64,000 nt of DNA, taken from NCBI GenBank assembly GCA_009192285.1, contig CM018606.1, positions 982,081-1,046,080 on the forward strand. Reading direction: 5' to 3'. The position numbers and the translations under genes are program-made. The DNA is from Morchella semilibera (taxonomy: Eukaryota > Ascomycota > Pezizomycetes > Pezizales > Morchellaceae). The notes below the pieces were generated by a model. The model saw only the letters and a program-made list of their open reading frames with translations, did not search any database and was not told the DNA's origin. The first letter of the stretch is position 1, and the number at the start of each line of letters is the position of its first letter. Below, piece by piece: positions 24,855-36,986 of this stretch.

Positions 24855-26369
24855 TCACGCCGGGGGCAAAAACCCCGAAAATAAAACACCCTGAATAATC
24901 CCATAAAGTACCATATACCGCACAACAAACTTTGTCCAGCACGTTCTCTTCACCTCTCCCGCCGCCCTCCCGGCAGACATCTGGTATGCAATCCACCAAT
25001 ACCAAACCATGTAACCGCTACTAATCCTTGTGATGATCTGAACATGGTATGTTACAACAGCCATCACGGCTAGTAGTAACTGCGGGAATGCTAATTTACG
25101 GAGAAGTGTGTTTTCAAAAGCGATAGACTGTGTACCAATTGTCTTTTTGATACCTATACCCCATACACTGGACACAACCATAAGTGTCAGCATCGGGGCC
25201 GCTAACAGGAACAGCGGAAGATTCGGGAGTGTCCAGTAACGGAACATTCCAACATCCCTGAGGTTCCTCCAACGTAAGTAAAAGCTTATAGTAACAGACA
25301 TAGAGATAAGCATACCAGTAGTGATCTTGAACATAGAAATAAATACTCGGGGGGGTGTTCGAGCACCACGGTCTATTATCACCCACTGTACAGTAGTCTT
25401 TCCAAGCAATCGCTTGAGGCACTATAAGCCCCAGGCCAATAATCAAGCCGCCGGCCCCTAAGATACCAACCCGGAACAACGCCGGGAATAGCGTATCTGA
25501 GTTTACACTGGCAATCACATCAGGTATTTGAAGGATAAAATCGTACAGGAAAAACATTCCGTTGAGAAGTCCGTTACTGCGGACCGTACACGAAAGGCCA
25601 AATATGATGGAACTGACTAGGGCAGCAGTACCGCCCCAGAAAACATCCCCAGCGTCAAACTTCTTACCCGACCAGAGGTATAAAAAGGTCCCAGTAAACG
25701 ACAACAGCGAAAAAAGACTCTCGCTGTATGGGGCAGAAAGAAATAATCCGGCCGGGGAAATAATATGGAGACAGGCTGTGATGAACGCCATCTTTTTTAC
25801 GTTCCCGGCTGGTGCCTCAAATACCAAAAAGGTTGACTTGTATAGCACTAGCGTTGACAGGAAATGCGAAATATTGGATATGAGGATACCGCTCAGGGCG
25901 TGTAGATATGGCGTCTGTAGTCCAAATGTAATCCCGATAGAGGACAAAGCTATTCAACCCCAGATCCCAAGCCCAGGCAGTGATTAGATCTTCAATTCCT
26001 AGCTTTGTAATATTTTCAGGAGGATATATATATACCTTTCTCGAGTCCATAAACGACTTGTACATATCCCCACCCGAACGCCCACTCTTGCTCATTGATG
26101 TATCCTCTCTCGGCAGCTTTCACAAAATATATAGCGTCCCATCGTGTCAGTTTAACGCACAGGTTCTCGAGGATCCCCCACCGGAATCCAGTTTCATGCG
26201 TTTTCAGGATGAGGGAGGTTGATGTGTCGTATGCAGGGGAAGGAGTGATGAGCGCGGCCCCAATTAACAGAAATTTCCAGGAAGAAAACAATAAGAGAAT
26301 CCTGAGAAATGTATTGCTATTTTGCTCCCGATATTGTGGTTGCTTCATTGTGCGTGGTTGGTTGATCAT
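24855..26369 (-). CDS. GPI18: GPI mannosyltransferase 2 (PIG-V/Gpi18 family)
   Basis: Gpi18 adds the second mannose to the GPI-anchor precursor in the ER lumen. Model (minus): exons 26369-26036, 25949-25316 and 25257-24855, giving 456 aa. The luminal catalytic loop after TM1 is clear: LTRWDAIYFVKAAERGY, followed by EWAFGWG. Many hydrophobic segments follow, with SPAGLFLSAPYSESLFSLLS, QAIAWKDYC, RPWCSNTPPSIYFYVQ and HYWDVGMFRYWTLPNLPLF, all family marks. The joins at 26036/25949 (GLEKA|LSSIG) and 25316/25257 (HYW|DVG) restore the frame. Either of two Met codons could start it (26369 or 26348); no other evidence decides. The gene converges on EBP2 with 167 bp between stops. Confidence 0.92.
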
Positions 26370-27257
26370 GGTTTGTCCAGGGACGTGTATTTAGAGTTGT
26401 ATCACATGATCGAGGCTCTAACAGGGTTAAAGGGAAATTATGATTCGTCCTCAGTTGAAACATTTATAAGGGGGTTGTCAGACTGCGATCAGAAATTGAG
26501 TTTTTTAGTAGAGTTTCGGCTTCCCTTGCCGGTGTTGATATAGGGGTTCCAAAGCCTGCTATATACATGTAGTTGCTATCCCCCACTTCCCCAGCAAAAA
26601 CCAAAGGCACGTTACTTTGTGTATTTTAACTTAATATCTGTAGTCGTCCTGGTTCAGCCTTTAATATCTAAAGTTACACATATGTACTCACGCATTAATT
26701 AAGTCCTGAGGGTTCTTGGTAGCAACGGGCTCACTCTCAGGACTCAATTAACGCACGAGTACATGCGTTAGATATCACACGGAGATAATAACTACTTTCT
26801 AGATCAAAACAATATTTCATATACCAGCGCATATAGTAATCTATCTGGTTGAGACTGCTTGCCCAACTCTTTAAACCCATGAAGGAAGAAACCAAAATCC
26901 TATCACACCCGCCGGGAGTCTTGATGCTCTACACTCCACCTTAGCCCCAGAATAAAAACGGACAAGAGAAACCAAATCACCAGTAGCAGAAGCAATTGAA
27001 AAACAAGAACCAATTAACCCAATAATACTCAGAAACCAAATAGAGGACAGAAGTAGCTGGGTACATATTTAAAGAAACCAATCATGGTCATAAGACTAAC
27101 GAAGGCACCATAAAAAAAACAAATAAAATCCAATTCTTAGCTCCACAATAATTCCCAAACCCTTACACCACGCATGGTCACCTGCAATTGTCAGTTTTTA
27201 TATCCACACACCCAGTCATCAAACGTGACTTCCTTAACCCTGTTGGGGTTATCAGGT
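26370..27257. other. Spacer between GPI18 start and AVT3-like 3' end
   Basis: No gene seen. It holds one TACATGTA near 26562, the family A inverted repeat at 26682-26764, and A-rich 3' flank sequence. Confidence 0.5.
26682..26764. repeat. MITE-like inverted repeat, family A, second copy
   Basis: The ends are ATGTACTC and GAGTACAT. Inner arms CGCATTAATTAAGTCCTGAG and CTCAGGACTCAATTAACGC pair almost fully. The loop GGTTCTTGGTAGCAACGGGC is the reverse complement of the loop in the copy at 33986-34070, so the two lie in opposite orientation. Confidence 0.75.
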
Positions 27258-29585
27258 TTATTGATTCGGATCCCTCCACTTTTGAACTGTCAAGGTGGTC
27301 GTGTATGCCATGACGCAAAATCCAAATATAACGAGAGACATATCTGCCACCTTCATCAAACGACTTGTATCATAGGCCCTACTATGTAGGAGTGGCGGGT
27401 AAATGTACACCAAAGGGATGCACGCGAAGCTTCCAATGAGTGCAACGAATTTGTCAAGATCATCCGCACCACCCCAAGCGATGAGAGCTGTGATGAAAAC
27501 AGTGACGAAGCGGAATCCGTTCTTTTGCCATTTAACAGTCGTATTGTTTTTCCCACTTCGAGGAAAGAGACCAGTCTCCACAATACGGATCGCAGGGAAG
27601 AGCTGCAGGGGCGTAGAGAGGAGGATAGCGAGTGAATAAAGAAACTGGACACTGTAATATCATAGTATTAGTTTTGTTTGATATTATTACTGTGGGGGTG
27701 GTGAAGGCTAACCCGTTGACAAACTTGTCATCCTGTGGCAAGTTTAGGATGATTACAGTCTTGGTATTGCTACCATATGCGGCGTAACTGAAAGCCCCCA
27801 TACTAATGAAGATAACAGTTATGATAACCATAACACCCCCCAATACTCTGGGGAATTTCTCGGGCTTCTTCATAGTCTCCTGAACCGGAATGATCAATCC
27901 AATGCCTTCAAACGTAAAAATAGCTGTTCCAATAAATAACGTCCAATTTTCCGAATTGAACGAAACAATGTCACTGATACCCTCCGACGCTAGAGTGAAG
28001 AAATCATAGTAGTAAAGATACACAAGACCAAGCATGATGAAAAAGTCGGCGATAAGAGCCGTGAATCCGAGTTTTGCCATGTCGCGAATCATCGACATTG
28101 GAAGGAAGACCACTAACTGGAGGAGGATAAGCCATTTTATGTCAATGTGCGTTTCCCTGTTAGTGACCGCATAAATAAAGGCTTGGAGGTTCTCTCCGGT
28201 AAAAACAATATAGGCAGCGGCGAAACCAATTTGGGATACTACGATCGAGGATAGGATAGTGAGTCGCATCTTAGGGCCGTATAGAATACCACCAATATCT
28301 AAACTCTGTCAGCATATATGGAATCAAACGAGACCGGAAAACCCAAACCTCCAAAACTCCCAGCGATCTTTAGACGAGTTCTTACCAACAGCACGAAGCA
28401 GTAGTAGGATAACAATGCTGTCAAGAGGAGAACAATGTTGGAAAACAACATCCCACCATTTGAGTAACTAAGGTTCTTGTTAGGCTGTAGTCTTCCTCCT
28501 ATTTCACAACAGGTGCAAACTCACGCTTTTGGTAAAAATAGCACGCCCGTACCCACGAAACTCTTCAACAGTAAAAGTGCAGCCTTTCCAGACCCCGCCG
28601 TTCCCTGATGAGAAATACTCTTCCTTCTCGCAGTTCTTAGTCTTCCAAGCAATGCACTCCCTTCACCGACTCCATCGGGAATATCATCTCTCCCACCTTG
28701 CTCGATCAAAACCTCATCACTAGTCCATCCTTCCTCATCTTCCTCCAAATCTTCACCGGCAAAATGGCCGTGCAGTGTAAGGAATTCGATGAAATTTCTG
28801 GTCAAAAATGGCCGTCTAACCGGCATCGCATGACCATAGTTACCCCCTGGTGCAGGACTAGCACCCTCCACACGGCGGATGTAATTTCTCCTGAAGCCAC
28901 CGATTTGCTTGATATTACTAATATTTAAAGTGTCGTCGTCTGGCTCGGGACGCGGAACGTGGAAAGAGCGCGAACGACTCCGACGACCGCCGTTGTTCTC
29001 AATGCTCTCTACATAACGGTAAATCGGGCGTGTTATATCTCCTCCCTGAAGCTGTAGCGAAGAAAACTCTGTGTCTAAGACACCTCCACCCATTTGACCG
29101 AGTGCTGGTGAGTATGATATGGTATCATCAGTGACTAGATGCCGTCTCACAACTTCTGGATCCTCCACCGGCTGCCGAGAGTCAAAAGATCCATATATAC
29201 TCTGCGCCCTGGAAGGTGACTGTGACGGGTTTACGAAACTAGGAATGTTCACCCCATAGTTCTGCGGGGGTGGTGTGCCAAACCTAGGTGGTGTCCCGAA
29301 TCTGGTGGGCGTGCCTAAACGGGGAGGAGTACCAAACCTTGGAGGAGAGCCACTACCACCTGGAAAGTTGTACTGAGATAAAGGATTCTGCATCACTGAG
29401 GCAGGCGAAGCTGGACGAGCTCCAACGACAGATGCTGGAAAACCATGACTAGGTACTGGCGAACCGAGACGAACGGTTGCTTGAAGTCGCGGTGTGGTTG
29501 GGCGAGGGCCGGGAGATGAAGGCCGCGGGCTAGGAGCCCGCTGTTGCGAAGCCGAGCTAGACTCGGGCTGCTGAGAATACGACAT
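27258..29585 (-). CDS. AVT3: AVT3/4-like vacuolar amino-acid transporter
   Basis: This family (AAAP/SLC36-type) exports neutral amino acids from the vacuole. Model (minus): exons 29585-28525, 28467-28349, 28298-27713 and 27651-27258, giving 719 aa. Residues 1 to about 330 are a disordered Pro/Ser-rich cytosolic part with a GTPPRFGTPPR-type repeat at about 75-100. Transport-domain signatures follow: ALLLLKSFVGTGVLFLPKA, then SYYCFVLLVRTRLKIAGSFG, GFAAAYIVFTGENLQAF, IFTFEGIGLIIPVQETMKKP and NGVQFLYSLAILLSTPLQLF. About 11 membrane segments can be read. Three introns of 50-61 nt were placed by frame. Start ATG 29585 was chosen because an ATG-initiated frame opens MSYSQQPESS there; upstream in-frame sequence is low-complexity Ser/Leu from a CT-rich tract. 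Confidence 0.9.
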
Positions 29586-31791
29586 CTGCAATATTTGTCG
29601 TGTGGAAATGGGGGGGAGGAGGGAGGAGGAGGAGGATGAGGAGGATGAGGAGTAGGAAGAGGAGCTATGGTGTGGTGAAAGGTGAAGGAGGTGGGGAGGG
29701 AGATGCTTGGGGCCAGGGGCAATCTTTACGCCCTGTAATGCAGTTGATTCTGCACAAAAGAGGAGAAAGAAGGGGAGGGGAGGAGGTTGGTGGTCATAAG
29801 GTCCATTGCTGCACTCACTAACACTCACTCACTCACGGGCCGCCAAGTCTTCTGACCACGATCTGACTACATGGAAGAGGCATGATCTTGTTAGTAGTTA
29901 TTATGAGGCTGTGTCGTAGCTCTTTATTCTTTGATGCAGAAGATGATAGGACGGGAGATGTAAAGTAATCGTCTTATCAATAGTAACGTCTGAAATGCAA
30001 CATGTAGAAGGAGAAAGGTGGGACTGGAGTCCATAGGTACATGTATACAATGATCACCTCGTGTCCTAATCTTTCGTTTATGGCGCTTAACGCTTCATGT
30101 CCCACAATCACATGACATGACCCACAGTAATCTCTCGAAAGGCTGCAGGTCAGGGTCGCAATAGATATCGGATGAGAACACCCTGCGATACTAAATACCG
30201 ACATTATATGTAGGTACAAGTAATCGGGAAACCCCTCTCAATAGATACGGCTCGACTGCAGACAGATATTTCTCTCTACCTACGGCCCTATTAGTGAAAT
30301 CAATTACACCTCTTTCCGTATTCACAAAAGTCCGATTTCAAACAAGATCGTGATCTGAACCCAAAACAATAAGGAAAGTGAAATAATAATATGTGTACGC
30401 AGCCATGGAGTTCTTGCATCGGCCCGTTGCGTCAGACACGCTCTTTCGTCCGCTTCCAGCTCAAACCCAGTTAAACAAACCGATGATCGAGCGTTGGGCG
30501 AGGCTCCCGGTTGTAACAGAAATCCTTGGCATGCATTTCTCCAGAGTCTGGGCGGCGAGTGATGGCGCATGTAGACATAATGGTGGGTGACACATGCAGG
30601 TCCAGAGTGAATGGACACCAACGGCATCTCTTGTCCTAAAGCTGGACTTCTCCAATGAAAAGAGGGCTTCTCCAATGAAAAGAGAGAGGGGCAAAGAAAA
30701 TTTTTTCCGAAGAAAAAATTATCTCATTGACAGCATGTCCAATTGACTTTTTTTTTTTATGTAACCACATGCTGGCCCTATAAAAACAAAGGATCACTAG
30801 GCCGGGAAATTTTTCATTCTCCCATCGTGGATCCAATCACGTATAATCACTCGAGCAGTGAAATTGGACGGAATTTTGTAGCACATAACCAGATAGTAGT
30901 AAATGTGATGAGAAGAATGAGAGGAGCTCCTTCGATAGATCTATACTAAAGGCTACGGCGGAAAGGATTGCTCACACTTAATGAATTGAATCATTGATCT
31001 ACAGAGCTAGCGCCATGACCCCCAATATGTTCGAGGCGGCGAGTGAAAAGATTCTGATGCAACACACCTTAACTGTACGCAAGCTGTTCCTAACGATTAG
31101 AGGTCCGGTATTGATTGTTCGGAGGTTGTTGCCATGGATACCTGTGACCGGATCACAGCCAGATACCGCAAAATCTCGGACGGTTGCCAAGAGGATCAGT
31201 TTTGCAGAGGAGCTGAAAAAAACCCTTTAAGGGAAGAGATCGGAGGCCAACACCGCCCTTGGCAACCGCCTGGCAGGCCTAAACACCCGGTAACCTGATT
31301 GGTGCATATCTCCATCAACCAATCACACAAGTAGAAAAAGACTCTGGAGTCTTTTGCGCTAAGGGCCTATTATACAAACCCGACTCTGACTTTCTATATA
31401 GGGTAGTGATATATATAATGACAACAGAAATTCCCTTATTAGCGTGGAGGTAGGTATTCAACAGGCTAGCTGGTATTGGGGTTGTCACTGTTACACAGAG
31501 ACTCCAAGCGAGGTAGATTTGCGGAAAATTTGCTCAGTCCAGCCACCAGGCGCAAACATCGGGTGGCACTTTACGCTGATATCGACAGGATACCCAAGTA
31601 TACCCCACGAAAATTTAGTATAGTACTAGTACATAAATATACATGTAAGTATACTTGCGGTGAAATTACATATTGTCTCTCGCGATAGCATGGTTGCCGG
31701 CGCGATTAGGGCAGTACTTAATTTCGCCCAAGTACATACGATGCATAAATTAACTATAACTACAGGTGAAGACGTAGTCATACGGAATATT

Positions 31792-33970
31792 TGTGCAAAA
31801 TTTTCTGAATTGAATCGAATCTTAGCCATATCACAGTTTCGTCGGCTTTTTATACTATATGCGGATGTAGGTCAAGTACATGTAACTACATGTACATGCA
31901 ACGAGCTCAGTACTCGATGTCACAACCACAATCAAAGCTACATGTAGACGTACCCGGTCAACCTTTCGTTTCTGTTTTCATGTACTATTTATTATATAGC
32001 TCTGCCTGACGCAATTCGATCTATATAAATTATTTCCCGACTTTGGGCTGGCGGCTAGTAGCTCCCGGGGTATATTGTACTTGATATACATGTAGTCTCG
32101 TTCCCAGACCCAATACATGTACATGTAACTATACATGTAGTAACCCCTAACAAAATACATAGAATACTACATCAACAACCCACACCAAGATAGGGGATGA
32201 GCACAAGACTACACTTGATAGTGATAAATATTATTATTCTTGCATGCTATCCTTATTTATGAAGAAACATCTAGGTACTGATCTACTTCATGATTGTAGA
32301 GCATGTATTGTAGGTGACAAAGGTTTGCATAGCAACCAGCAGAAACTTCCTAAAAGTCCAAGCCGAAAAGCCAGCAATAGGGACTTCAGCCTAGATACTA
32401 TGTTCTATCAACCTTGAGCTCTCTAATAATACTAGTATCTTCTTTATATCTCTTGTGGTCGGCAAGTTATATATAGTTGGTTCGTGACCCACCCTTTTAC
32501 AAAATCGTGGGAACTTTTGTCACCCTACTATACCTACATGTACCCGGGGTACATATATCTTCAGCCGGCTAGGCGCGCTGTACCCCCAGTACATGTACCT
32601 ACTTTACGACGCGCAGTTACACTACAACATACGTCACTCTAGTAGTCATAGAACGGTAACTTTGTAATTCCTTCAATTGTATTTGTATATATATATAGTT
32701 CCCATATTTTGTCTTGCAATCATTCCTCGTGAGGGGAACACTTTAACTTTGGCTTTTAGGATTAGCCTGGTACCTGGCCATGCCTGGCTCTCTTTTTAAA
32801 AGATCATACAGTACCAAAAAAGGGGGGGTAGTAGGTACCTCAGCATTACGGGATAGTGCAAAACTTTAGAATTAAATCGGAATCTTAGCCATCGAGTATA
32901 TATATACTATAGCGATACCATAGCGATACTGCAGTGTCATGGTGTTCTGGCAGATAAGGTACTGGATACCCCCGCTTTTTGGTACCGTATTCTTTTATGA
33001 TTGGGCCATCCTGGTCCTGGCCTTATATACATCTAGATTATAATTATATGCACCACAGAAAGCTACATGTACATGTACTTAGAAGGGATAGGCACAAACC
33101 TTATAAATGTACATGTATGTATTATACATATACATACATGTATGCAGTGAGATACGGGCGGGAATTACATGTATGTACCTTAAGGCTTGTAGCGTAGATC
33201 GGGTGGTACAGCATCAATAGATGTCAACTATTAATACCAATATGAAATGCTACGTGTATACTATACTACATGTAAGTACATGTACTACATACAACATCAT
33301 TTTGTCAACTGGATGTATCTATGTAAAGTCGCTACCCAAAGGTTTTCGTGAAAGGGCCAATTACCACACAAACTAGTTCCAAATGTAGAACCACAACACA
33401 ATTAATTATAATGATGAACAGGGGTAAAATATTTTGACCCTTGGGGGAAGCCTTTTGCGAATTGTTATAAAATATATCAGTGGAGAACCCCATTGCTAGA
33501 TACAGTACCGGAAATGGGCAGTCATTGCGCTAGTGATTCTGTAAGAATACGGTATTGATGCGGTATGGATAGGGTATTCTACTTACGATGCTTGTTTAAA
33601 CCACGGTTACATTTTTACCCCCATTTCCGAGACTGAGATTTATATGGGTTTCACCACCCAGCCTTTCATAAAACTTTTGGGTAGGGGCTTTATAAGTCTG
33701 TTTGGTCCTTGTTCTCAACCTTGTAATATTGGAACTCCTATTCCAACTAACCGCCTTTGAGCTATACATGTAGCTATCTGAACATAAAGGGGAGAATAAA
33801 GACGTAATATGCATACATGTATACATACATGTACAATACCAAAAGGGGTAGCAATACGGTATCATGTAAAACTTCCGAACCAAACCATTATACTGTAGCA
33901 ATGCCGTGGTATTAATCCCACAGCGGCATGGTATTCTGGCAGATAATTATAAGGTACTGGTACTGTATTA
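31792..33970. repeat. Diverged dispersed repeat, three partial copies
   Basis: Copy A is at 31792-31830, copy B at 32811-32990 and copy C at 33836-33970. A and B share a line of the form GCAAAAYTTT..GAATT.AATC then ATCTTAGCCAT. B and C share ACCAAAA.GGGG.TAG, then TGGTRTTCTGGCAGATAA and AAGGTACTGG in the same order. No coding potential is seen. They could be remnants of one non-autonomous element or a decayed larger transposon. Confidence 0.4.
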
Positions 33971-33985
33971 CAAGTATATACCAAC

Positions 33986-34070
33986 ATACTCGCGAGTTAA
34001 TTAAGTCCTGAGAAATTTTGTGAGCCCGTTACTACCAAGAATTTTCAGGACTTAATTAATACGTGAGTAT
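33986..34070. repeat. MITE-like inverted repeat, family A, third copy
   Basis: The ends are ATACTCGCGAGTTAATTAAG and CTTAATTAATACGTGAGTAT. The loop contains GTGAGCCCGTTACTACCAAG, the reverse complement of the loop at 26708-26732. Total length is 85 bp. Confidence 0.75.
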
Positions 34071-34812
34071 CACCCATAAATAATACTCCACCCGTTTCTC
34101 GGGATTGCTACAAAATTTTTCTCTCACTACAGGTTTGCTATGAATGCTGTTCGTTGTACCTTTGGTTGGGCTAGTCCCTCAGCACCGTTCCCAAACTTTG
34201 ATTACACCTGTGGGGCAGCTCTGCGGGAAGTTAAAAAGTGTCAGATATACTATGTAGTAGTGTTTCTTTTGTTTCTTCCCTATTCCAATTATATTAGTCT
34301 CCCCCGCTTCCTTTATAATAATCTGCTATATACCTGTATGTGCTATACAAGGACTGACGAATACTGGAGATCGATATATACTGTTACCTGTAAATTATAT
34401 GCTATAGCTACGAATTTTTCAACAAATGTCTTTCCCTAAACACAGCAACAGCAGTAAATGCCTTGGTGTCTCGAGCGAGTGATATCATATGATTCGGGCG
34501 GATCCAGTTTAAACATGATAAGCTAATACCCTATTTATATTGAAATTCTTTTAATTCTCATACTGATTGAACCAGGAATGTTTGTAATTTGGAGATAGCT
34601 GAGCGAAAGCGCTGATATGGTGGTGTTAAGAGATATTCTGGAGTAGGGCCTAAACATAACCTAATCCATCTATCTAAAGACGTTTGGATGCTTCGGTAAA
34701 GAAAATAGATAGCTTCAAGATAGAGAAACCGCATGAGATTGTGCGTTTTATGATATTGTACTATCGTGATTGTACTACCACTATCTATTCACGTTCCATA
34801 TTTTTCTTTCCC

Positions 34813-34945
34813 TATCCGGCCCTTAGTCTAGCGATGTTGCCCACCCTATAATATTGGGTTAAGATTTTGGTGTGGGATCAATTAATTGATGATGAAGCTC
34901 CACCGACTTTAGGGTGGGCAGCATCTTTCGCCAGCTTAAGGGATA
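34813..34945. repeat. Foldback element beside the SNF2-like gene
   Basis: GATGTTGCCCACCCT at 34833 is inverted at 34911-34925 (AGGGTGGGCAGCATC). Pairing extends outward with gaps through CTTAG..CT.GC to TATCC / GGATA. It ends nine bases from the stop codon of the helicase gene, so it may form part of that gene's 3' UTR. Confidence 0.5.
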
Positions 34946-34953
34946 CTGGAAAA

Positions 34954-36804
34954 TTATGGGCCCCTAGGAGCAGAGTGCTTCCCCAACCTCTCCGACCTCC
35001 CCAAAGCCTTCTTAATCGTGGTATTGGTCCCCATGACTCTGTACAGGAGTTTGTAATCTAGGATAGCGTGAATCTCGTGTAACTGTTCTGCTCGATCATC
35101 GATCCCGCCTTCGCAGTGTAAGATAAAGGCTTCTGTGGGCCGCTTTTTGGTGATTGGATGCACATGCGCAAGAGCGTGACGCTGTTCATTAGCGTTCCAT
35201 AGTTTCTGGAGTAAGACAACGTAATTTGCAGCGCTGACCTCCAGGCCATCTGCACTTTCCGGAGTGAGGATAAATACAGCTGGACTTTCATCACTGTGGA
35301 ATTTCATCATTGAAATGGCACGATGGACCTCGACCCTATCGATAATTTCTTGATGACAGTAGTAAACTGTGAGTTCGCCCGAGTAATAGGTATCCAGCCA
35401 CCATTTGATTAATAAAACTTGCTCAACCAGTGGCGCAAAGATGACTGCCTTATTCGGGGCTGTGTCATCGTTTACCGGATTGCACAACATCGGAATTAAG
35501 CTTTTATGCATCCAGCGAAATACCGGCCCCCCTCCCGACCAACTTTTTTGCTCCCATTCCTCGCGGTAACCTTTTGTAGGGAATTCATCTATAAGGTCTG
35601 AAGAAAAAGAAGCTAGGCGCCAATTTCTAATGGCTAGTGGGTGGTTCTTGAGCGGATCATTCTTGTTCTTTTTAACAACTTTTGTTATATATTCCTTCTC
35701 AATCTGAGTGAACTTGAGTCGAACTTCAGTTACTGACATTGAGGGAACATTGACGAGTAATTCCCCATTGGTAGTTGTAGTTTGTGCGCAGCGGTGCAAT
35801 GTCCATGGAAGAACACAGGCCTTTAGAGCAGTATATGATAGACTCCCGCTGGAGTTACCATCCCTAACATTTTCGACAATCTTTGCCAACCTATTGGGGC
35901 TATGTTTTTCGAACTCTGATGAATTTATACGCTGAGGAAATAACCACCTTGACTGGACGACCCAATCACTGACTGAAGCATATATTGGTGTGCCGCTCAG
36001 CTGAATTCGGTAAGGAGCATCAAGACCCAAGAGCGCTTCGTAAATCAAGCTCCCTTCGCCTGAAACGGTGTGGGACTGATCAAAGATAGCCATGCCAAAT
36101 TCACATCCAGCGAGTTTGGTTTTGCATCTCAGTCTGTAAGTGTTGTAATCGATCAAATAAATTATTCTCTCTCGAGCAGGGTCGCCATCGGTAAGATTCA
36201 CTTCGGCGGCAGTGGGGCACCATTTACTGATAAACCGGAATTCGAAATTGGTATCTTCAATAAAGTCCGATATCGCGTGAGACCACCAACCAATAAGTTC
36301 GGTAGGAACGACGATTAGAGTTGGTCTTCGAATAATGTCCTTGGCGCTAACTAGTAGCGGGCATGTTGTAGTCATGTTTCTTAAGTTGCTATTGTACCAT
36401 GGAATGATCTTGCCCATACCAAGCCCTAAAAGGTGTTTGATATGAAATATTGCCCCAAGAGCAGTGTAGGTTTTCCCTAAACCCATATCATCTGCTAGCA
36501 ACACGCCGGTGAGCTTTCCTTTGCTCATGAATCTCCCAACGATGAACTCTATACCAGATACCTGGGACGCAAAGAACCCCCTAGTTGGAATTCCAGGTAT
36601 CCGGTACTTTTCGTTTAACTCATATTTTCCCACTTTTGTAGCACCAAGTTTCCCCAGAGATGAACTAAAGGCTTCAGATATATGAGTAAAGTCATCGTTC
36701 CAGTTTTTCTCTATCTTTTCTCGAAGATCGGACAGTGACCGAAAACCTGACTCCCGCATACCTCCTCCCAGAACATTAGGCGTATTGGGGTTTTTAGTCC
36801 CCAT
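34954..36804 (-). CDS. SNF2-like helicase with degenerate motifs
   Basis: From ATG 36804 the protein is 616 aa and shows a two-lobed SNF2-type helicase core. Seen: GFFASQVSGIEFIVGRF before motif I, motif I LLADDMGLGKT (about 102-112), a motif Ia-like TLIVVPTELIGWW, motif II as FDQSH (241-245) instead of DEAH/DEGH, motif III QLSGTPIY, a second lobe with NKAVIFAPLVEQVLLI, motif V ADGLEVSAANYVVLL and motif VI NEQRHALAHVHPITKKR, in place of the usual QAIGRIHRIGQ, so the arginine finger pattern is altered. ATP may bind, but hydrolysis is doubtful. The open frame runs upstream past 36804 to about 36947 without a Met and splices in phase to the frame at 36987-37853, so the real gene is probably 34954-37853 (951 aa). 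Confidence 0.75.
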   Translation of the reverse strand: MGTKNPNTPNVLGGGMRESGFRSLSDLREKIEKNWNDDFTHISEAFSSSLGKLGATKVGKYELNEKYRIPGIPTRGFFASQVSGIEFIVGRFMSKGKLTGVLLADDMGLGKTYTALGAIFHIKHLLGLGMGKIIPWYNSNLRNMTTTCPLLVSAKDIIRRPTLIVVPTELIGWWSHAISDFIEDTNFEFRFISKWCPTAAEVNLTDGDPARERIIYLIDYNTYRLRCKTKLAGCEFGMAIFDQSHTVSGEGSLIYEALLGLDAPYRIQLSGTPIYASVSDWVVQSRWLFPQRINSSEFEKHSPNRLAKIVENVRDGNSSGSLSYTALKACVLPWTLHRCAQTTTTNGELLVNVPSMSVTEVRLKFTQIEKEYITKVVKKNKNDPLKNHPLAIRNWRLASFSSDLIDEFPTKGYREEWEQKSWSGGGPVFRWMHKSLIPMLCNPVNDDTAPNKAVIFAPLVEQVLLIKWWLDTYYSGELTVYYCHQEIIDRVEVHRAISMMKFHSDESPAVFILTPESADGLEVSAANYVVLLQKLWNANEQRHALAHVHPITKKRPTEAFILHCEGGIDDRAEQLHEIHAILDYKLLYRVMGTNTTIKKALGRSERLGKHSAPRGP

Positions 36805-36986
36805 GGAATTCACTGAGGGATGCGGTTTTGCCTTTGATATGGGTGCCCATGAATCGGTCTCTTGAGTGATAGGGGCTTGGGTGGCCGTGTTATTTGCTGG
36901 TTTGGCCTTGCTCGAGTTTTCTTCAGTTGCAGCTGATATTGATATGTCTGTTAGATATACTAAATTGTATGGAAGTTGATAATCGA

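Larger units (their letters stand above)
29586..34953. other. 5.4-kb gene-poor region
   Basis: No gene I can support over 5.4 kb. It is AT-rich with at least 22 TACATGTA octamers, densest at 31630-33830. It holds a direct repeat at about 30645-30685 (CTTCTCCAATGAAAAGAG twice), a diverged dispersed repeat (31792-33970), a family A MITE (33986-34070) and a foldback next to the helicase gene (34813-34945). Two less AT-rich islands, 30390-30610 and 31000-31290, carry frames of 65-117 codons on both strands, but I recognise nothing in them. Confidence 0.6.

Noticed and set aside
30322-30675. Overlapping 65-117 codon frames on both strands at 30.3-30.7 kb
   Set aside because: Neither strand shows a known motif, and a 38-bp direct repeat interrupts the region. 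It is probably a less AT-rich non-coding patch.
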